Shown: positions 1-8,721 of the stretch, piece after piece
Position numbering within the stretch: the stretch's first letter is position 1
Layout of the letters: each line of letters begins with the position of its first letter
NCBI RefSeq assembly: GCF_001308015.1
Contig: NZ_LGYH01000010.1
Location: forward strand, 1 to 64,000
Direction of reading: 5' to 3'
Source of the DNA: Neisseria sp. 83E34
Lineage (GTDB): Bacteria; Pseudomonadota; Gammaproteobacteria; Burkholderiales; Neisseriaceae
DNA length: 64,000 nucleotides
Notes under the pieces: model-generated
The model's database searches: none
The model's input: the letters and a program-made list of their open reading frames with translations, nothing else
Told to the model about the DNA's origin: nothing
Made by a program: the position numbers and the translations under genes

Positions 1-111
1 GTAATGCTCGATCGGTTGCCAATCGATCACCTGCTCCAGTTTCAACAAAGGAAAACGGTCGATGTGTTTGGCAATCATGGCTTGTGCGGTTTGCTGAAAG
101 AAGGTGCTCAT
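1..111 (-). CDS. IS5-family transposase, N-terminal 37 residues (partial)
   Basis: The minus-strand frame starts with ATG at 111 and runs off the window edge. It encodes MSTFFQQTAQAMIAKHIDR followed by FPLLKLEQVIDWQPIEHY, which closely matches the start of IS5-group transposases common in Neisseria (IS1106 type). Only the N-terminal part is visible, so the DDE catalytic residues cannot be checked and it is unknown whether the gene is intact. Confidence 0.82.
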   Translation of the reverse strand, partial: MSTFFQQTAQAMIAKHIDRFPLLKLEQVIDWQPIEHY

Positions 112-177
112 GAAAAATCCCCTAAATGTCTTGGTAGGGAATTTAGGAGATTGGGAGGGAAGTTTTACAAAGGTCTC
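1..177 (-). mobile_element. End of an IS5-family (IS1106-like) insertion sequence
   Basis: The left edge of the window holds the 5' end of a transposase gene read on the minus strand, followed by about 66 bases of non-coding IS end. On the minus strand the outer end begins GAGACCTTTGTAAAA (172-177 inward), which resembles the terminal inverted repeat GAGACCTTTGCAAAA of Neisseria IS1106/IS5 elements as I recall it. The base after the IS end (178) is the first base of an exact DUS, TGCCTGTCTGAA. The other end and any target duplication lie outside the window. Confidence 0.8.
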
Positions 178-189
178 TGCCTGTCTGAA
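178..189 (+). repeat. DNA uptake sequence (TG-wadDUS) at IS border
   Basis: Exact TGCCTGTCTGAA. Most other copies in the window are preceded by A; here the preceding base is the last base of the IS. It overlaps the A-tract of the terminator of the TonB receptor gene. Confidence 0.9.
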
Positions 190-217
190 AAAACGGGGTT
201 TCTTCTCACCCCGTTTT
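188..217 (-). terminator. Rho-independent terminator of the TonB receptor gene
   Basis: AACGGGGT (192-199) pairs with ACCCCGTT (208-215) across an 8-base loop. Read on the minus strand, the stem is followed by six U, which fits termination of the receptor gene ending at 226. Confidence 0.8.
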
Positions 218-225
218 CAGCTTGA

Positions 226-2739
226 TTACCAAGAATATTTCGCACCCAGCCAAAACTGGCGTCCTGTTTTATAAGATAAATCGCGCTTTTTTTCTTGCCA
301 TTCGGGCGTATAAATCTTTTTGCCGACAACTTTGCGGTTAAATACATTCAATACGTCCAGATTCACTTCCAGTTTTTGCGTTTTAGCCAGCGGTTTCTCC
401 CATGAAAAATGCCAGTCTGCAATCAGCGCGGAATTGTATTTGATTTGGTCAAACTTGCTTAGATTGCCGATATAACCTTGGCACAATTGAGCACGCTCCG
501 GGGTGCAGCGGATGTTTTCCCGTATATATTCCACCGTACCGGGAGAATAGCGCCAGCGTTGTGTCCAAGTTAAATGCCATTTAGGAACGGCCAGTTCAGT
601 TTCGACAAAAGCGTTCCACGGTTGGTTGAAATCCATCGCAGGTAGGTCATAAGGATCTTTCAGCTTGCCGTCAACCAATACTTTCTTCACATCCCATTCG
701 CTCCAGTCATAGTTTTGGAACGTGCCGATTTGGTTGGAACGGCGTTTGTTGTAATCGGCACCCGCACGCCAGCGGAGCAATGTCGAGCCGAGCGCCCAAG
801 GCTCATTCAAGCCGGTTGAAAAGCTGAATGTATCGTTGTCGGCACGGCCTGTATTGGCAAGTACCCGGTAAGTTAGGCCGTTTTCATCGATTTTTTCTTT
901 GGTTAAAAACTGGTTTCGGCTGCTGCGGCGCACCCATTTCAATTGCCATTCGCTGTTGCCGATATGCTGGCGCACGCCCAGATTCCATTCGTTGCTATAT
1001 GGTGTTTTCAGATCGCTGCTGTCGTAACGAGGCTCCCTCAACTCACGCGATGTCCACGGATCATCCAGTTCGAAACGGTCGAAATTGCGTTGGAATACAT
1101 GTGCGCTGCGCAATTTGTAGGTCAACATTTCACTACCGTAATAACGGTTCGCTCCGCCGAACACATGCAATTTTGCCGATTTCAGCGGCAAACGGTAGTC
1201 GAAAGCGAAGCGGGGCGCGATGTCGGTATTTTTCAGAAAACCGTTGTAATCCAAACGGATGCCCGGTTTCAGGCGAAGATTGCCTCTTTCGATATCGTCC
1301 TCTACGTAAAGGGCGAGATTATGCGTGTTGACTTTGATGTTGGCAGGATAATTGTAAGCATAGCCTGTAAAGAATTGTTCGCCAGGAATACATTCGGTAC
1401 AGTCCGTTCGGTCGGTCATTCTCGGGCCGCCGTAAATAATAGTGGGCTTTTTACGCTCAAAACCTTTTTCGGCATATTCCGCTTCCCAACCGGCATTGAA
1501 ACTGTGCTTCCAATTTCCCCAATCTGCTTCGTTAAATTCGAAATGCTGTTGCAGATTGATGTGCTTGCCAAAAGAACGGCTGGTGCCGATACCGCCCACG
1601 GCCGCCTCATCCACTTCGGGATGGGTCGTCCAGTTTATCGACGGCGTGTCGTCGTTGTAGCGGTATAAGTTGTCTTGATCGTAGGCGGTTTTTTCTTCCG
1701 TGCTGCGGTAGCTCAATTTGGTCTGCATTCTGCCGAAACCGGCGTAGCGTTCCCAATCCAAGTCGAAACGCCATCCGCCGCCGCTGTTGGTAAAGCGGCC
1801 GTCTTTATAGTTAGCCGGATGATAAGTGGCATAATGCGGGGAATACATCACTGTTGCCGACAGATTGTTGTCGTCGTTGATGCGGTGTGCGCCTCTCAAT
1901 AGAAAGGTTTCTGCCAAACGCCTTTGCTTGGTCAACTGCCCCAGATGTTGGTGGACAAAAGGAATGGAAGAACGCTGACGGCTGTATGAAAACAACACTG
2001 CCGAATCTTTACCGACAGGTTGGTTCAGCGTAAGGTTGGACTCATGCTTGGTGAACTTTGGCTGCGTATTAGACGATTGCCCCGCGCGATATTCGTCGGC
2101 ATATAGAGGATCAATATAATGATGCGTCCAAGTATGGCGTGTGGTACGGTATGACACGCTGCCGAATGCTTTGTCTTTGTTTGCTTTAATTAAATCAGCA
2201 TCCACCACGCCGCCGGTAAAGCGGCCATATTTCGCAGAAATATTGCTGTCTTTAACCTTGATATTCTCCACCAACGAAGGGCTTATCCAAAATGCTTGCG
2301 GGTGCCCCGCAGGCAATTCGCCCACTGTGTGCGTGTTTATTGTATCCGCATCCAGCTGCGTATTAGAGCCATTGTGCGCAGGATTCAGATTACTGTCATT
2401 GCTCACACCGTCAATCGAAAAACGGTTGTTGTAAAACTTCTCTCCGTGAAACGAAATATTCGGCGGCGCGATTTCCCCTGCACTATCGGCCGTACCTTCA
2501 GTATTGGAAAACTGCACACCCGGACTAGTGCGCAGCAAATCATTGATTGTACCGTTCCCCTTGGGAGTAGCGGCGATTCTGTCTTGATTCCACACTCCTC
2601 CTTCCGACTTGGCGGTGTAACGTTCTCCTTTCACGATAACCGTGTCTACTTTTATCATATTTTCTTCAGACGTCTCCGCCCAAACAGCTTGCGAAACAAA
2701 AGCCAGCGACACCCCTAAAGCTATTTTAGTTTTTCCCAT
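226..2739 (-). CDS. TonB-dependent outer membrane receptor, probably zinc-regulated
   Basis: This encodes an outer membrane receptor of about 837 residues that would use TonB-ExbBD energy to import a ligand. The protein begins MGKTKIALGVSLAFVSQAVWA, a clear signal peptide, then a TonB-box-like DTVIVKGE. A plug domain follows (about residues 40-190, with LLRTSPGV and the SIDGV segment), then a long beta-barrel ending in an aromatic residue (KYSW). Two cysteine pairs lie in barrel loops (CTEC and CTPERAQLC). An in-frame TTG at 2748 would add three residues; I prefer the ATG at 2739 because of the signal peptide and the promoter position. The sequence does not look like meningococcal ZnuD or TdfH as I remember them, so the substrate is unknown. 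The perfect Zur-box match upstream suggests zinc or a zinc-bearing host protein (inference). Confidence 0.88.
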   Translation of the reverse strand: MGKTKIALGVSLAFVSQAVWAETSEENMIKVDTVIVKGERYTAKSEGGVWNQDRIAATPKGNGTINDLLRTSPGVQFSNTEGTADSAGEIAPPNISFHGEKFYNNRFSIDGVSNDSNLNPAHNGSNTQLDADTINTHTVGELPAGHPQAFWISPSLVENIKVKDSNISAKYGRFTGGVVDADLIKANKDKAFGSVSYRTTRHTWTHHYIDPLYADEYRAGQSSNTQPKFTKHESNLTLNQPVGKDSAVLFSYSRQRSSIPFVHQHLGQLTKQRRLAETFLLRGAHRINDDNNLSATVMYSPHYATYHPANYKDGRFTNSGGGWRFDLDWERYAGFGRMQTKLSYRSTEEKTAYDQDNLYRYNDDTPSINWTTHPEVDEAAVGGIGTSRSFGKHINLQQHFEFNEADWGNWKHSFNAGWEAEYAEKGFERKKPTIIYGGPRMTDRTDCTECIPGEQFFTGYAYNYPANIKVNTHNLALYVEDDIERGNLRLKPGIRLDYNGFLKNTDIAPRFAFDYRLPLKSAKLHVFGGANRYYGSEMLTYKLRSAHVFQRNFDRFELDDPWTSRELREPRYDSSDLKTPYSNEWNLGVRQHIGNSEWQLKWVRRSSRNQFLTKEKIDENGLTYRVLANTGRADNDTFSFSTGLNEPWALGSTLLRWRAGADYNKRRSNQIGTFQNYDWSEWDVKKVLVDGKLKDPYDLPAMDFNQPWNAFVETELAVPKWHLTWTQRWRYSPGTVEYIRENIRCTPERAQLCQGYIGNLSKFDQIKYNSALIADWHFSWEKPLAKTQKLEVNLDVLNVFNRKVVGKKIYTPEWQEKKRDLSYKTGRQFWLGAKYSW

Positions 2740-2764
2740 GATTTTCAAAATTTCCCAAGTAATT

Positions 2765-2779
2765 TGTTATAACATAACA
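2765..2779. promoter_or_regulatory. Zur-box-like operator of the TonB receptor
   Basis: TGTTATAACATAACA is a 15-base inverted repeat that fits the published meningococcal Zur consensus TGTTATDNHATAACA at every position, on either strand. A TATAAT hexamer on the minus strand (2785-2780) directly abuts it, so a bound repressor would cover the transcription start. It lies 25 bases upstream of the ATG at 2739. Confidence 0.75.
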
Positions 2780-2966
2780 ATTATAAGTAAAATTTCGTAT
2801 AGAGAGAAGCTGAAAAAGGGTGGAAAACAAAAACACCAAATAAGTTAATGAATTATATAAGCTTAAATGTAGTAACAACCTAGAGTATAGATACCTGTTG
2901 CCATATATGACTTTGAAACTAATGAGATATCAGGTAAAACCCAAGCATCACGGCAGATAGCCGGAA

Positions 2967-3122
2967 TATAATCAATCAACTTAATTTTTGCTACGGCATT
3001 GCCGCGCCTTAACTCAAAGAGAACGATTTTATAAGCTGCTGAAGCAGCAAAAAATCAGCCCCGTGCCCGTATTGTTTTCGGCTTGCAGCCTTATATCGAT
3101 AGTAATTTGGTTGGCTTATAGT
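2967..3122. repeat. Degenerate Correia-like repeat (CREE)
   Basis: The core GCTACGGCATTGCCGCGCC, then TTAACTCAAAGAGAACGATT, then GCTGCTGAAGCAGC follows the order of segments in the full-length Neisseria Correia element as I recall it (TACGGCGTTGCC, CTCAAAGAGAACGATTC, GTGCTGAAGCACC). The outer inverted repeats (TATAGTGGATTAA type) are heavily decayed; only ATATAATCAA on the left and GGCTTATAGTG on the right hint at them. An open frame through this element is not considered a gene. The rest of 2740-3181 shows no gene. Confidence 0.6.
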
Positions 3123-3167
3123 GATAATGCCTGTCTGAAACCATCTTTCAGACAGGCATTATCACTA
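3119..3167. terminator. Paired-DUS terminator after ppsR
   Basis: A DUS (3128-3139) and its inverse (3147-3158) extend to a near-perfect 21-base stem (TAGTGATAATGCC... / ...GGCATTATCACTA) with a short loop, placed just behind the minus-strand ppsR stop. Confidence 0.8.
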
Positions 3168-3181
3168 AAATATATTATCGT

Positions 3182-4000
3182 TTAAAAACGGCGTTTTAGA
3201 TTGCACGCCTGCATAATACTAACTGCCAATTCTTCAACCGATTTATGCGTTGTATTGGTAAATGCAATATTGTGGCGACGGAACATCGCTTGTGCATCAT
3301 TTACCTCGCTCTTACAAGTATTGATATTTGAATATCTGGAATCCGGACGGCGTTCCTGACGGATTTCCTGCAAACGCTCAGGCTGAATTGTCAAACCGAA
3401 CAGCTTGTTTTTGAAAGGTTTAACCATTCGTGGCAAATCCGTTGATTCCAAATCGTCAGGGGTGAGCGGATAGTTTGCCGCACGAATACCATATTGCAGA
3501 GCAAGATACAGGCAAGTCGGCGTTTTGCCGCTGCGCGACACGCCCATCAGAATCACATCGGCTGTTTCCAAATCTTTAGCGCTGATCCCATCATCGTGGT
3601 TCAAAGAAAAGTTCACGGCTTCCATACGGGCATCATAACGATCAGTATCAGTAATGCTGTGTAGTTTACCGATTGAATTACGCGCTTTCACACCCAATTC
3701 TTTTTCCAGAAGATGCAAAAAAGCATCAAAAAAACTCAGGTTTAAACCTACACTGCTTTGTACGATTTTGCGTATATCAGGATCGATAATACTCGTAAAC
3801 ACCAACGGACGCTGGGCTTCCTGCTCCGCCGCATTGTTTATGATCTGCACCATCGCATGGGCTTTTTCTACGGTATCGACAAACGGATAAGTAACGCGCT
3901 TGAATTGCACCCCTTCAAATTGGTCAAGCAATGCCTCACCCATACTTTCGGAAGTCAGACCGGTTCTATCTGATATAAAAAATGCTCTGCGGCGCGACAT
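3182..4000 (-). CDS. ppsR: PEP synthase regulatory protein (kinase/pyrophosphorylase)
   Basis: This is a DUF299/PSRP family protein of 272 residues, the usual length. By family knowledge it inactivates PEP synthase by ADP-dependent phosphorylation of a threonine next to the catalytic histidine, and reactivates it by Pi-dependent dephosphorylation. The P-loop GVSRSGKTPT is present at about residue 153, and the N-terminus MSRRRAFFISDRTGLT is typical. It is divergent from ppsA, its target, across 432 bases, the arrangement expected for this pair. It ends at a paired-DUS terminator. Confidence 0.95.
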   Translation of the reverse strand: MSRRRAFFISDRTGLTSESMGEALLDQFEGVQFKRVTYPFVDTVEKAHAMVQIINNAAEQEAQRPLVFTSIIDPDIRKIVQSSVGLNLSFFDAFLHLLEKELGVKARNSIGKLHSITDTDRYDARMEAVNFSLNHDDGISAKDLETADVILMGVSRSGKTPTCLYLALQYGIRAANYPLTPDDLESTDLPRMVKPFKNKLFGLTIQPERLQEIRQERRPDSRYSNINTCKSEVNDAQAMFRRHNIAFTNTTHKSVEELAVSIMQACNLKRRF

Positions 4001-4432
4001 GTTGTTCTCTCTTTAAAAAGCTGGTTAATAAAATTTTCTAAAAGCAGGAATCATAACAATCTGCGGCATTTATTGGAAGCAGATTAAAGCCCGCTACATC
4101 AAATTACAACGCTTTATCATTCAGCCTGAAATAAAAATAAAATGTCAAAATATATAAAAATTTAAAATAATAAGCCAGCAACCCATCATTTTATATAGCA
4201 AAAAACAGTGATTAATTTATTCATAAGCGCCTATTTTACAAAGAATTACATGTATTATAACAAAAGATATTATTTAGTTTCATAAGCTTATACAAAGCAT
4301 TTTCCGCAATATTGCAATTCCGGAAAAACTACCGCTTATTTAAAAAAACATGACACAATCCGATTGACTGGTTAGAATGGCGCGGCAAAAGATTTAATTT
4401 TTCTTTTAACCCCTGCAATTGGATTAGAAACA
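4001..4432. other. AT-rich intergenic region between ppsR and ppsA
   Basis: No gene is seen. The stretch is very AT-rich and must hold the divergent promoters of ppsR and ppsA. The only clear promoter-like site is listed at 4350-4378. Confidence 0.6.
4350..4378 (+). promoter_or_regulatory. Candidate ppsA promoter
   Basis: ATGACA (4350-4355), a 17-base spacer, and TAGAAT (4373-4378) fit a sigma-70 promoter 55 bases upstream of the ppsA start. Confidence 0.45.
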
Positions 4433-6820
4433 ATGTCTTCAAATTACGTTATCTGGTTTGAAAACCTGCGTATGACCGACGTGGAAAGCGTTGGCGGTAA
4501 AAATGCCTCTTTAGGCGAGATGATCAGTCAGCTTACGGAAAAAGGCGTCCGCGTACCCGGCGGCTTCGCTACTACAGCCGATGCTTACCGCGCATTTTTG
4601 GCTCACAACGGCTTGAATGAGCGCATCTCTGCCGCTCTGGCTACTTTGGATGTGGAAGATGTAACCGAATTGGCACGGGTAGGTAAAGATATCCGTCAAT
4701 GGATTCTGGAAACCCCCTTCCCCGAACAATTGGATCAGGAAATCGAAACCGCATGGAACAAAATGGTTGCCGATGCGGGCACAGATCAAATCTCCGTAGC
4801 CGTTCGTTCTTCGGCCACTGCGGAAGATTTGCCTGATGCGTCGTTTGCCGGTCAACAAGAAACATTCCTGAACATCAATGGCTTGGAAAATGTAAAAGAA
4901 GCTATGCACCATGTGTTTGCTTCTCTCTACAATGACCGTGCCATTTCTTACCGTGTACACAAAGGCTTTGCCCACGATATCGTTGCATTGTCTGCCGGTG
5001 TACAGCGCATGGTTCGTTCAGACAGCGGTGCAGCCGGTGTAATGTTCTCCATCGATACCGAATCAGGCTTTGAAGACGTTGTTTTCGTTACTTCATCATA
5101 CGGCTTGGGCGAAACCGTCGTACAAGGCGCTGTAAACCCAGACGAATTCTATGTTCACAAGCCCACGCTGAAAGCGGGCAAACCTGCTATCCTGCGTAAA
5201 ACCATGGGCTCGAAGCTCATCAAAATGACCTTTACCGACAGTGCCCAAGCCGGCAAGTCTGTACAAACTGTTGATGTGCCGGAAGCAGACCGCAAACAAT
5301 TCTCCATCTCCAACGATGAAATTATCGAATTGGCCAAATATGCCCTGATTATTGAAGAGCACTATGGTCGCCCCATGGATATCGAATGGGGTCGCGACGG
5401 CTTAGACGGCAAACTGTACATTCTGCAAGCCCGCCCGGAAACCGTTAAATCTCAAGAAACCGGCAACCGCGTATTGCGCCGTTACAACCTCAGTAACAAA
5501 GGTGAAGTGTTGAGCGAAGGCCGCGCGATCGGTCAGAAAGTAGGCCAAGGTAAAGTACGCTTGGTTAAAGATGCTTCTCAGATGGATATAGTTCAAGCCG
5601 GTGATATTCTGGTTACCGACATGACCGACCCGGACTGGGAACCAGTAATGAAACGTGCGGCAGCGATTGTAACCAACCGCGGCGGCCGTACTTGCCACGC
5701 AGCCATCATTGCACGCGAATTGGGTATTCCCGCCGTTGTAGGTTGCGGCAACGCATCTGAAGTATTGAGCGAAGGCCAAGAAGTGACCGTGTCTTGTGCG
5801 GAAGGCGATACCGGTTTGATCTATGCCGGCCTGGCGAATGTCGAAGTGAACGACATTCCGCTCGACAATATGCCTGAATCACCCACCAAAATCATGATGA
5901 ACGTGGGCAATCCCGAATTGGCATTCTCATTCTCCAACCTGCCTAGCGAAGGTATTGGTTTAGCGCGTATGGAATTTATCATCAACCGCCAAATCGGTAT
6001 CCACCCGAAAGCTCTGTTGGAATTTGACCGCCAAGATGCCGACATCAAAGAAGAAATCACCGAGCGCATTGCCGGCTACGCTTCTCCTGTCGACTTCTAT
6101 GTAGATAAAATCGCCGAAGGCGTTGCTACACTTGCTGCTTCGGTTTATCCGCGCAAAGTCATTGTGCGTATGTCGGATTTCAAATCAAACGAATATGCCG
6201 GTTTGATTGGCGGCAGCCGTTACGAGCCGCACGAAGAAAACCCGATGTTGGGTTTCCGTGGTGCCGCACGCTATGTGTCTGATGATTTCAAAGAATGCTT
6301 TGCTTTGGAATGTAAAGCATTGAAATATGTGCGCGACGAAATGGGCCTGACCAACGTTGAAATCATGATTCCGTTCGTTCGCACTCTGTCTGAAGCCGAG
6401 CTGGTAATCAAAGCCTTGAAAGAAAATGGCTTGGAGCGCGGCAAAAACGGTTTGCGTTTGATCATGATGTGCGAAGTGCCGAGCAATGCTTTGCTGGCAG
6501 AACAGTTCCTGCAATATTTCGACGGCTTCTCCATCGGCTCCAACGATATGACCCAATTGACTTTGGGTGTAGACCGAGACAGCGGCGGCCCGATTGCGGC
6601 AACTTTCGACGAGCGCGATCCCGCAGTAAAAGTGATGCTGCATCTGGCTATCTCTGCCTGCCGCAAACACAATAAATATGTAGGCATTTGCGGCCAAGGC
6701 CCTTCAGACCATAAAGATTTTGCCAAATGGCTGGTTGAAGAAGGTATCGGAAGCGTATCGTTGAATCCTGATACAGTAATTGAAACTTGGCTGTATCTGG
6801 CTAACGAACTGAAGAAATAA
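4433..6820 (+). CDS. ppsA: Phosphoenolpyruvate synthase
   Basis: A 795-residue enzyme that converts pyruvate, ATP and water to PEP, AMP and Pi in gluconeogenesis. Three parts can be seen: an N-terminal PPDK-type ATP-binding domain ([11 protein letters not shown] near residue 20, with [20 protein letters not shown]), the swivelling phosphohistidine domain ([20 protein letters not shown], catalytic His in TCHAAI), and the C-terminal TIM-barrel PEP-binding domain ([14 protein letters not shown] and the CGQGPSD motif). Length is normal for the family. It is followed at once by a DUS and a rho-independent terminator. Its regulator ppsR lies divergently upstream. Confidence 0.97.
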   Translation: MSSNYVIWFENLRMTDVESVGGKNASLGEMISQLTEKGVRVPGGFATTADAYRAFLAHNGLNERISAALATLDVEDVTELARVGKDIRQWILETPFPEQLDQEIETAWNKMVADAGTDQISVAVRSSATAEDLPDASFAGQQETFLNINGLENVKEAMHHVFASLYNDRAISYRVHKGFAHDIVALSAGVQRMVRSDSGAAGVMFSIDTESGFEDVVFVTSSYGLGETVVQGAVNPDEFYVHKPTLKAGKPAILRKTMGSKLIKMTFTDSAQAGKSVQTVDVPEADRKQFSISNDEIIELAKYALIIEEHYGRPMDIEWGRDGLDGKLYILQARPETVKSQETGNRVLRRYNLSNKGEVLSEGRAIGQKVGQGKVRLVKDASQMDIVQAGDILVTDMTDPDWEPVMKRAAAIVTNRGGRTCHAAIIARELGIPAVVGCGNASEVLSEGQEVTVSCAEGDTGLIYAGLANVEVNDIPLDNMPESPTKIMMNVGNPELAFSFSNLPSEGIGLARMEFIINRQIGIHPKALLEFDRQDADIKEEITERIAGYASPVDFYVDKIAEGVATLAASVYPRKVIVRMSDFKSNEYAGLIGGSRYEPHEENPMLGFRGAARYVSDDFKECFALECKALKYVRDEMGLTNVEIMIPFVRTLSEAELVIKALKENGLERGKNGLRLIMMCEVPSNALLAEQFLQYFDGFSIGSNDMTQLTLGVDRDSGGPIAATFDERDPAVKVMLHLAISACRKHNKYVGICGQGPSDHKDFAKWLVEEGIGSVSLNPDTVIETWLYLANELKK

Positions 6821-6891
6821 TGCCTGTCTGAAAAAACGCTGCTTTTCAAGCAGCGTTTTTCTTTATCTAATCAATAAGTTTCAGACAGGCA
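6821..6891 (+). terminator. ppsA terminator flanked by inverted DUS
   Basis: AAAACGCTGCTTTTCAAGCAGCGTTTTT (in two arms, 6833-6860) is a strong hairpin with a U-tract. It is framed by a DUS at 6821-6832 and its inverse at 6880-6891. Confidence 0.85.
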
Positions 6892-7025
6892 TCCCTGCTT
6901 TGATACAGTGCATTAACTTAAAATAGTACGTTCCGTCATACCGAGGCTTGACAGCACCACTTAGCTTAACCATAGCCTCTCATGACCAGCAACACCTGAA
7001 CAGTACCGTTTAACCGGTGCTTGGT

Positions 7026-7053
7026 TTTACAGTATTCTTCTTTCCTATATACT
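7026..7053 (+). promoter_or_regulatory. Candidate lemA promoter
   Basis: TTTACA (7026-7031), a 16-base spacer, and TATACT (7048-7053) lie 90 bases ahead of the lemA start. Confidence 0.5.
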
Positions 7054-7142
7054 GAATCTCAACTCGGGCAGCCTGCATTTTAATCACAATGAACTGGTAA
7101 ACACGCTGCCTGAACTTTTTTCAATTCCACGGAGTATCTCAT

Positions 7143-7733
7143 ATGTTTAAAAAATGGTTGGCTACCTTAGCCCTTATTACTTCCATGTTCACTTTAAGCG
7201 GCTGCGGCTACAACACCATGCAAACTCAAGACGAAGCGGCTAATGCTGCCTGGTCCGAAGTATTGAACCAATACCAGCGTCGTGCCGATTTGATTCCCAA
7301 CCTCGTTAACACTGTTAAAGGCTATGCCAAACACGAAGAAGAAGTATTTACCCGCGTAACCGAGGCGCGCAGCAAAGTAGGCAGCATTCAGATGACGGCG
7401 GAAGACGCTACCGACCCTGAAAAAGTAAAGCAATACCAACAAGCCCAAGGCGAATTGAGCAGCGCATTATCCCGCCTGTTAGTGGTTTCCGAAAACTATC
7501 CGCAATTGAAAGCCGACCAGAATTTCCGCGACTTGCAAGCCCAGCTTGAAGGCACTGAAAACCGCATTTCTCTGGCGCGCAACAATTACATCAAATCGGT
7601 TCAAACTTATAACACAACCATCCGCCAATTCCCGCAAAACATCACTGCCAAAATCTTCGGTATGAAAACCCGTGCCAACTTTACCGTAGAAAACGAAGCG
7701 GCGGTTTCCACCTCACCTAAAGTGGCGTTTTAA
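7143..7733 (+). CDS. lemA: LemA family lipoprotein
   Basis: A 196-residue LemA-family protein. The N-terminus MFKKWLATLALITSMFTLSGC carries a lipobox (LSGC), suggesting a lipidated envelope protein. The family core follows: AWSEVLNQYQRRADLIPNLV, then long helices with VFTRVTEARSKVG and ENYPQLKADQNFRDLQAQLE. The biochemical role of LemA is not established. It is followed by two TPM-domain genes in the same direction, a common arrangement (lemA plus YgcG-type proteins), which suggests a shared envelope role. The Shine-Dalgarno GGAG lies about ten bases upstream of the ATG. Confidence 0.9.
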   Translation: MFKKWLATLALITSMFTLSGCGYNTMQTQDEAANAAWSEVLNQYQRRADLIPNLVNTVKGYAKHEEEVFTRVTEARSKVGSIQMTAEDATDPEKVKQYQQAQGELSSALSRLLVVSENYPQLKADQNFRDLQAQLEGTENRISLARNNYIKSVQTYNTTIRQFPQNITAKIFGMKTRANFTVENEAAVSTSPKVAF

Positions 7734-7775
7734 GCGTAGCGGCCGAAACATTCCCGCCTGACTGCTTAATTGTTT

Positions 7776-7787
7776 TTCAGACAGGCA
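7776..7787 (-). repeat. DNA uptake sequence, single
   Basis: Exact TTCAGACAGGCA between lemA and the next gene. The preceding GCCTGACTG at 7756 looks like a decayed inverse partner. Confidence 0.85.
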
Positions 7788-7818
7788 TCGCCCGAAAGCC
7801 AATGCAAAAAGGAAAGCC

Positions 7819-8721
7819 ATGTTATCTCTAACGCAACGCTTGGGTGCATTTTTGGCCATGATGCTGTGCAGCGTCTGGCTGTTTGCCGCCGAGCTGGCAA
7901 GCGTGCCGCCGCTTACCGCGCCCGTGATGGATACTGCACACATGATGCAGCCGCAGGCGCGTGAAGAGCTGAATCAGCACTTGCTGCAATACAGCCGTGA
8001 AAAAGGCAGCCAGATTGTAATCCTTACCGTGCCCGCCATCGCCCCGGAAACACCATTTGATTATTCCGCCCGTGTGATGGAGCAATGGAAAATCGGCAGG
8101 GCAAACATCAGCGACGGCGTGTTGCTGCTTCTGGTGCGGGATGAACGCAAAACCCATCTTGCTGTAGGCAGAGGCTTGGAAGGTGCAATTCCCGATGTAT
8201 ATGCCAAGCGGATTCTAGAGGATGTGTTACGCCCTCACCTGCGAAACGGCCAAGTAGATCAAGGTATTTTTGCAGCCACGGCACAACTGGAAAAATTGAT
8301 TGCCGGCGAAAAATTGCCTGAAGCGGCACATCCTAACCAAGACAATGGTAAAGATTTTGGTGAAAGCTTTATTTTACTGCTAATCCTTCCCTTTTTTGCC
8401 GGCGGTTTTTTGAAAGCCATTTTCGGGCGCACGGTTGGCAGCCTGCTGACCGGCGGTGTCATGTTTGGTGCCAGTATGCTGTTCGGTTGGGGACCAATCA
8501 TCGCAATCATTGCAGCATTTGCCGGAGCTGTTTTATCGTTCCTTATCGGCTCCACAGCCTTTATTTCAGGAGGTGGCGGTAGAGGCGGCGGCTTTGGTGG
8601 CGGTTTCGGCGGGGGCGGCTGGAGTGGCGGCAGCTTCGGTGGAGGCGGCGGCTTCGGCGGCGGTGGTTTTAGTGGCGGCGGCGGCAATTTCGGCGGCGGC
8701 GGCGCATCAGGAGGCTGGTAA
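7819..8721 (+). CDS. TPM-domain (YgcG-like) membrane protein with Gly-rich tail
   Basis: A 300-residue protein. It has a signal peptide (LGAFLAMMLCSVWLFAA), then a TPM/YgcG domain at about residues 30-165 (VMDTAHMM..., GSQIVILTVP, ISDGVLLLLVRDERKTHLAVGRGLEGAIPD). Two or three membrane segments follow at about residues 180-250, and the tail is made almost only of Gly with Ser and Phe (GGGF/GGGW units). This domain order is typical of YgcG proteins. Function is uncertain; related TPM domains include phosphatases and photosystem II repair factors. It overlaps the next gene by one base (TAATG), so the two are probably translationally coupled. Confidence 0.88.
   Translation: MLSLTQRLGAFLAMMLCSVWLFAAELASVPPLTAPVMDTAHMMQPQAREELNQHLLQYSREKGSQIVILTVPAIAPETPFDYSARVMEQWKIGRANISDGVLLLLVRDERKTHLAVGRGLEGAIPDVYAKRILEDVLRPHLRNGQVDQGIFAATAQLEKLIAGEKLPEAAHPNQDNGKDFGESFILLLILPFFAGGFLKAIFGRTVGSLLTGGVMFGASMLFGWGPIIAIIAAFAGAVLSFLIGSTAFISGGGGRGGGFGGGFGGGGWSGGSFGGGGGFGGGGFSGGGGNFGGGGASGGW

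Noticed and set aside
2988-3185. 65-codon open frame in the gap behind ppsR
   Set aside because: It runs through the Correia-like repeat and into the DUS hairpin, with no ribosome site or protein-like features.
6935-6952. GTCATACCGAGGCTTGAC, similar to one half of the element at 63741
   Set aside because: One half only, three mismatches, and no partner arm; noted but not called as a repeat.
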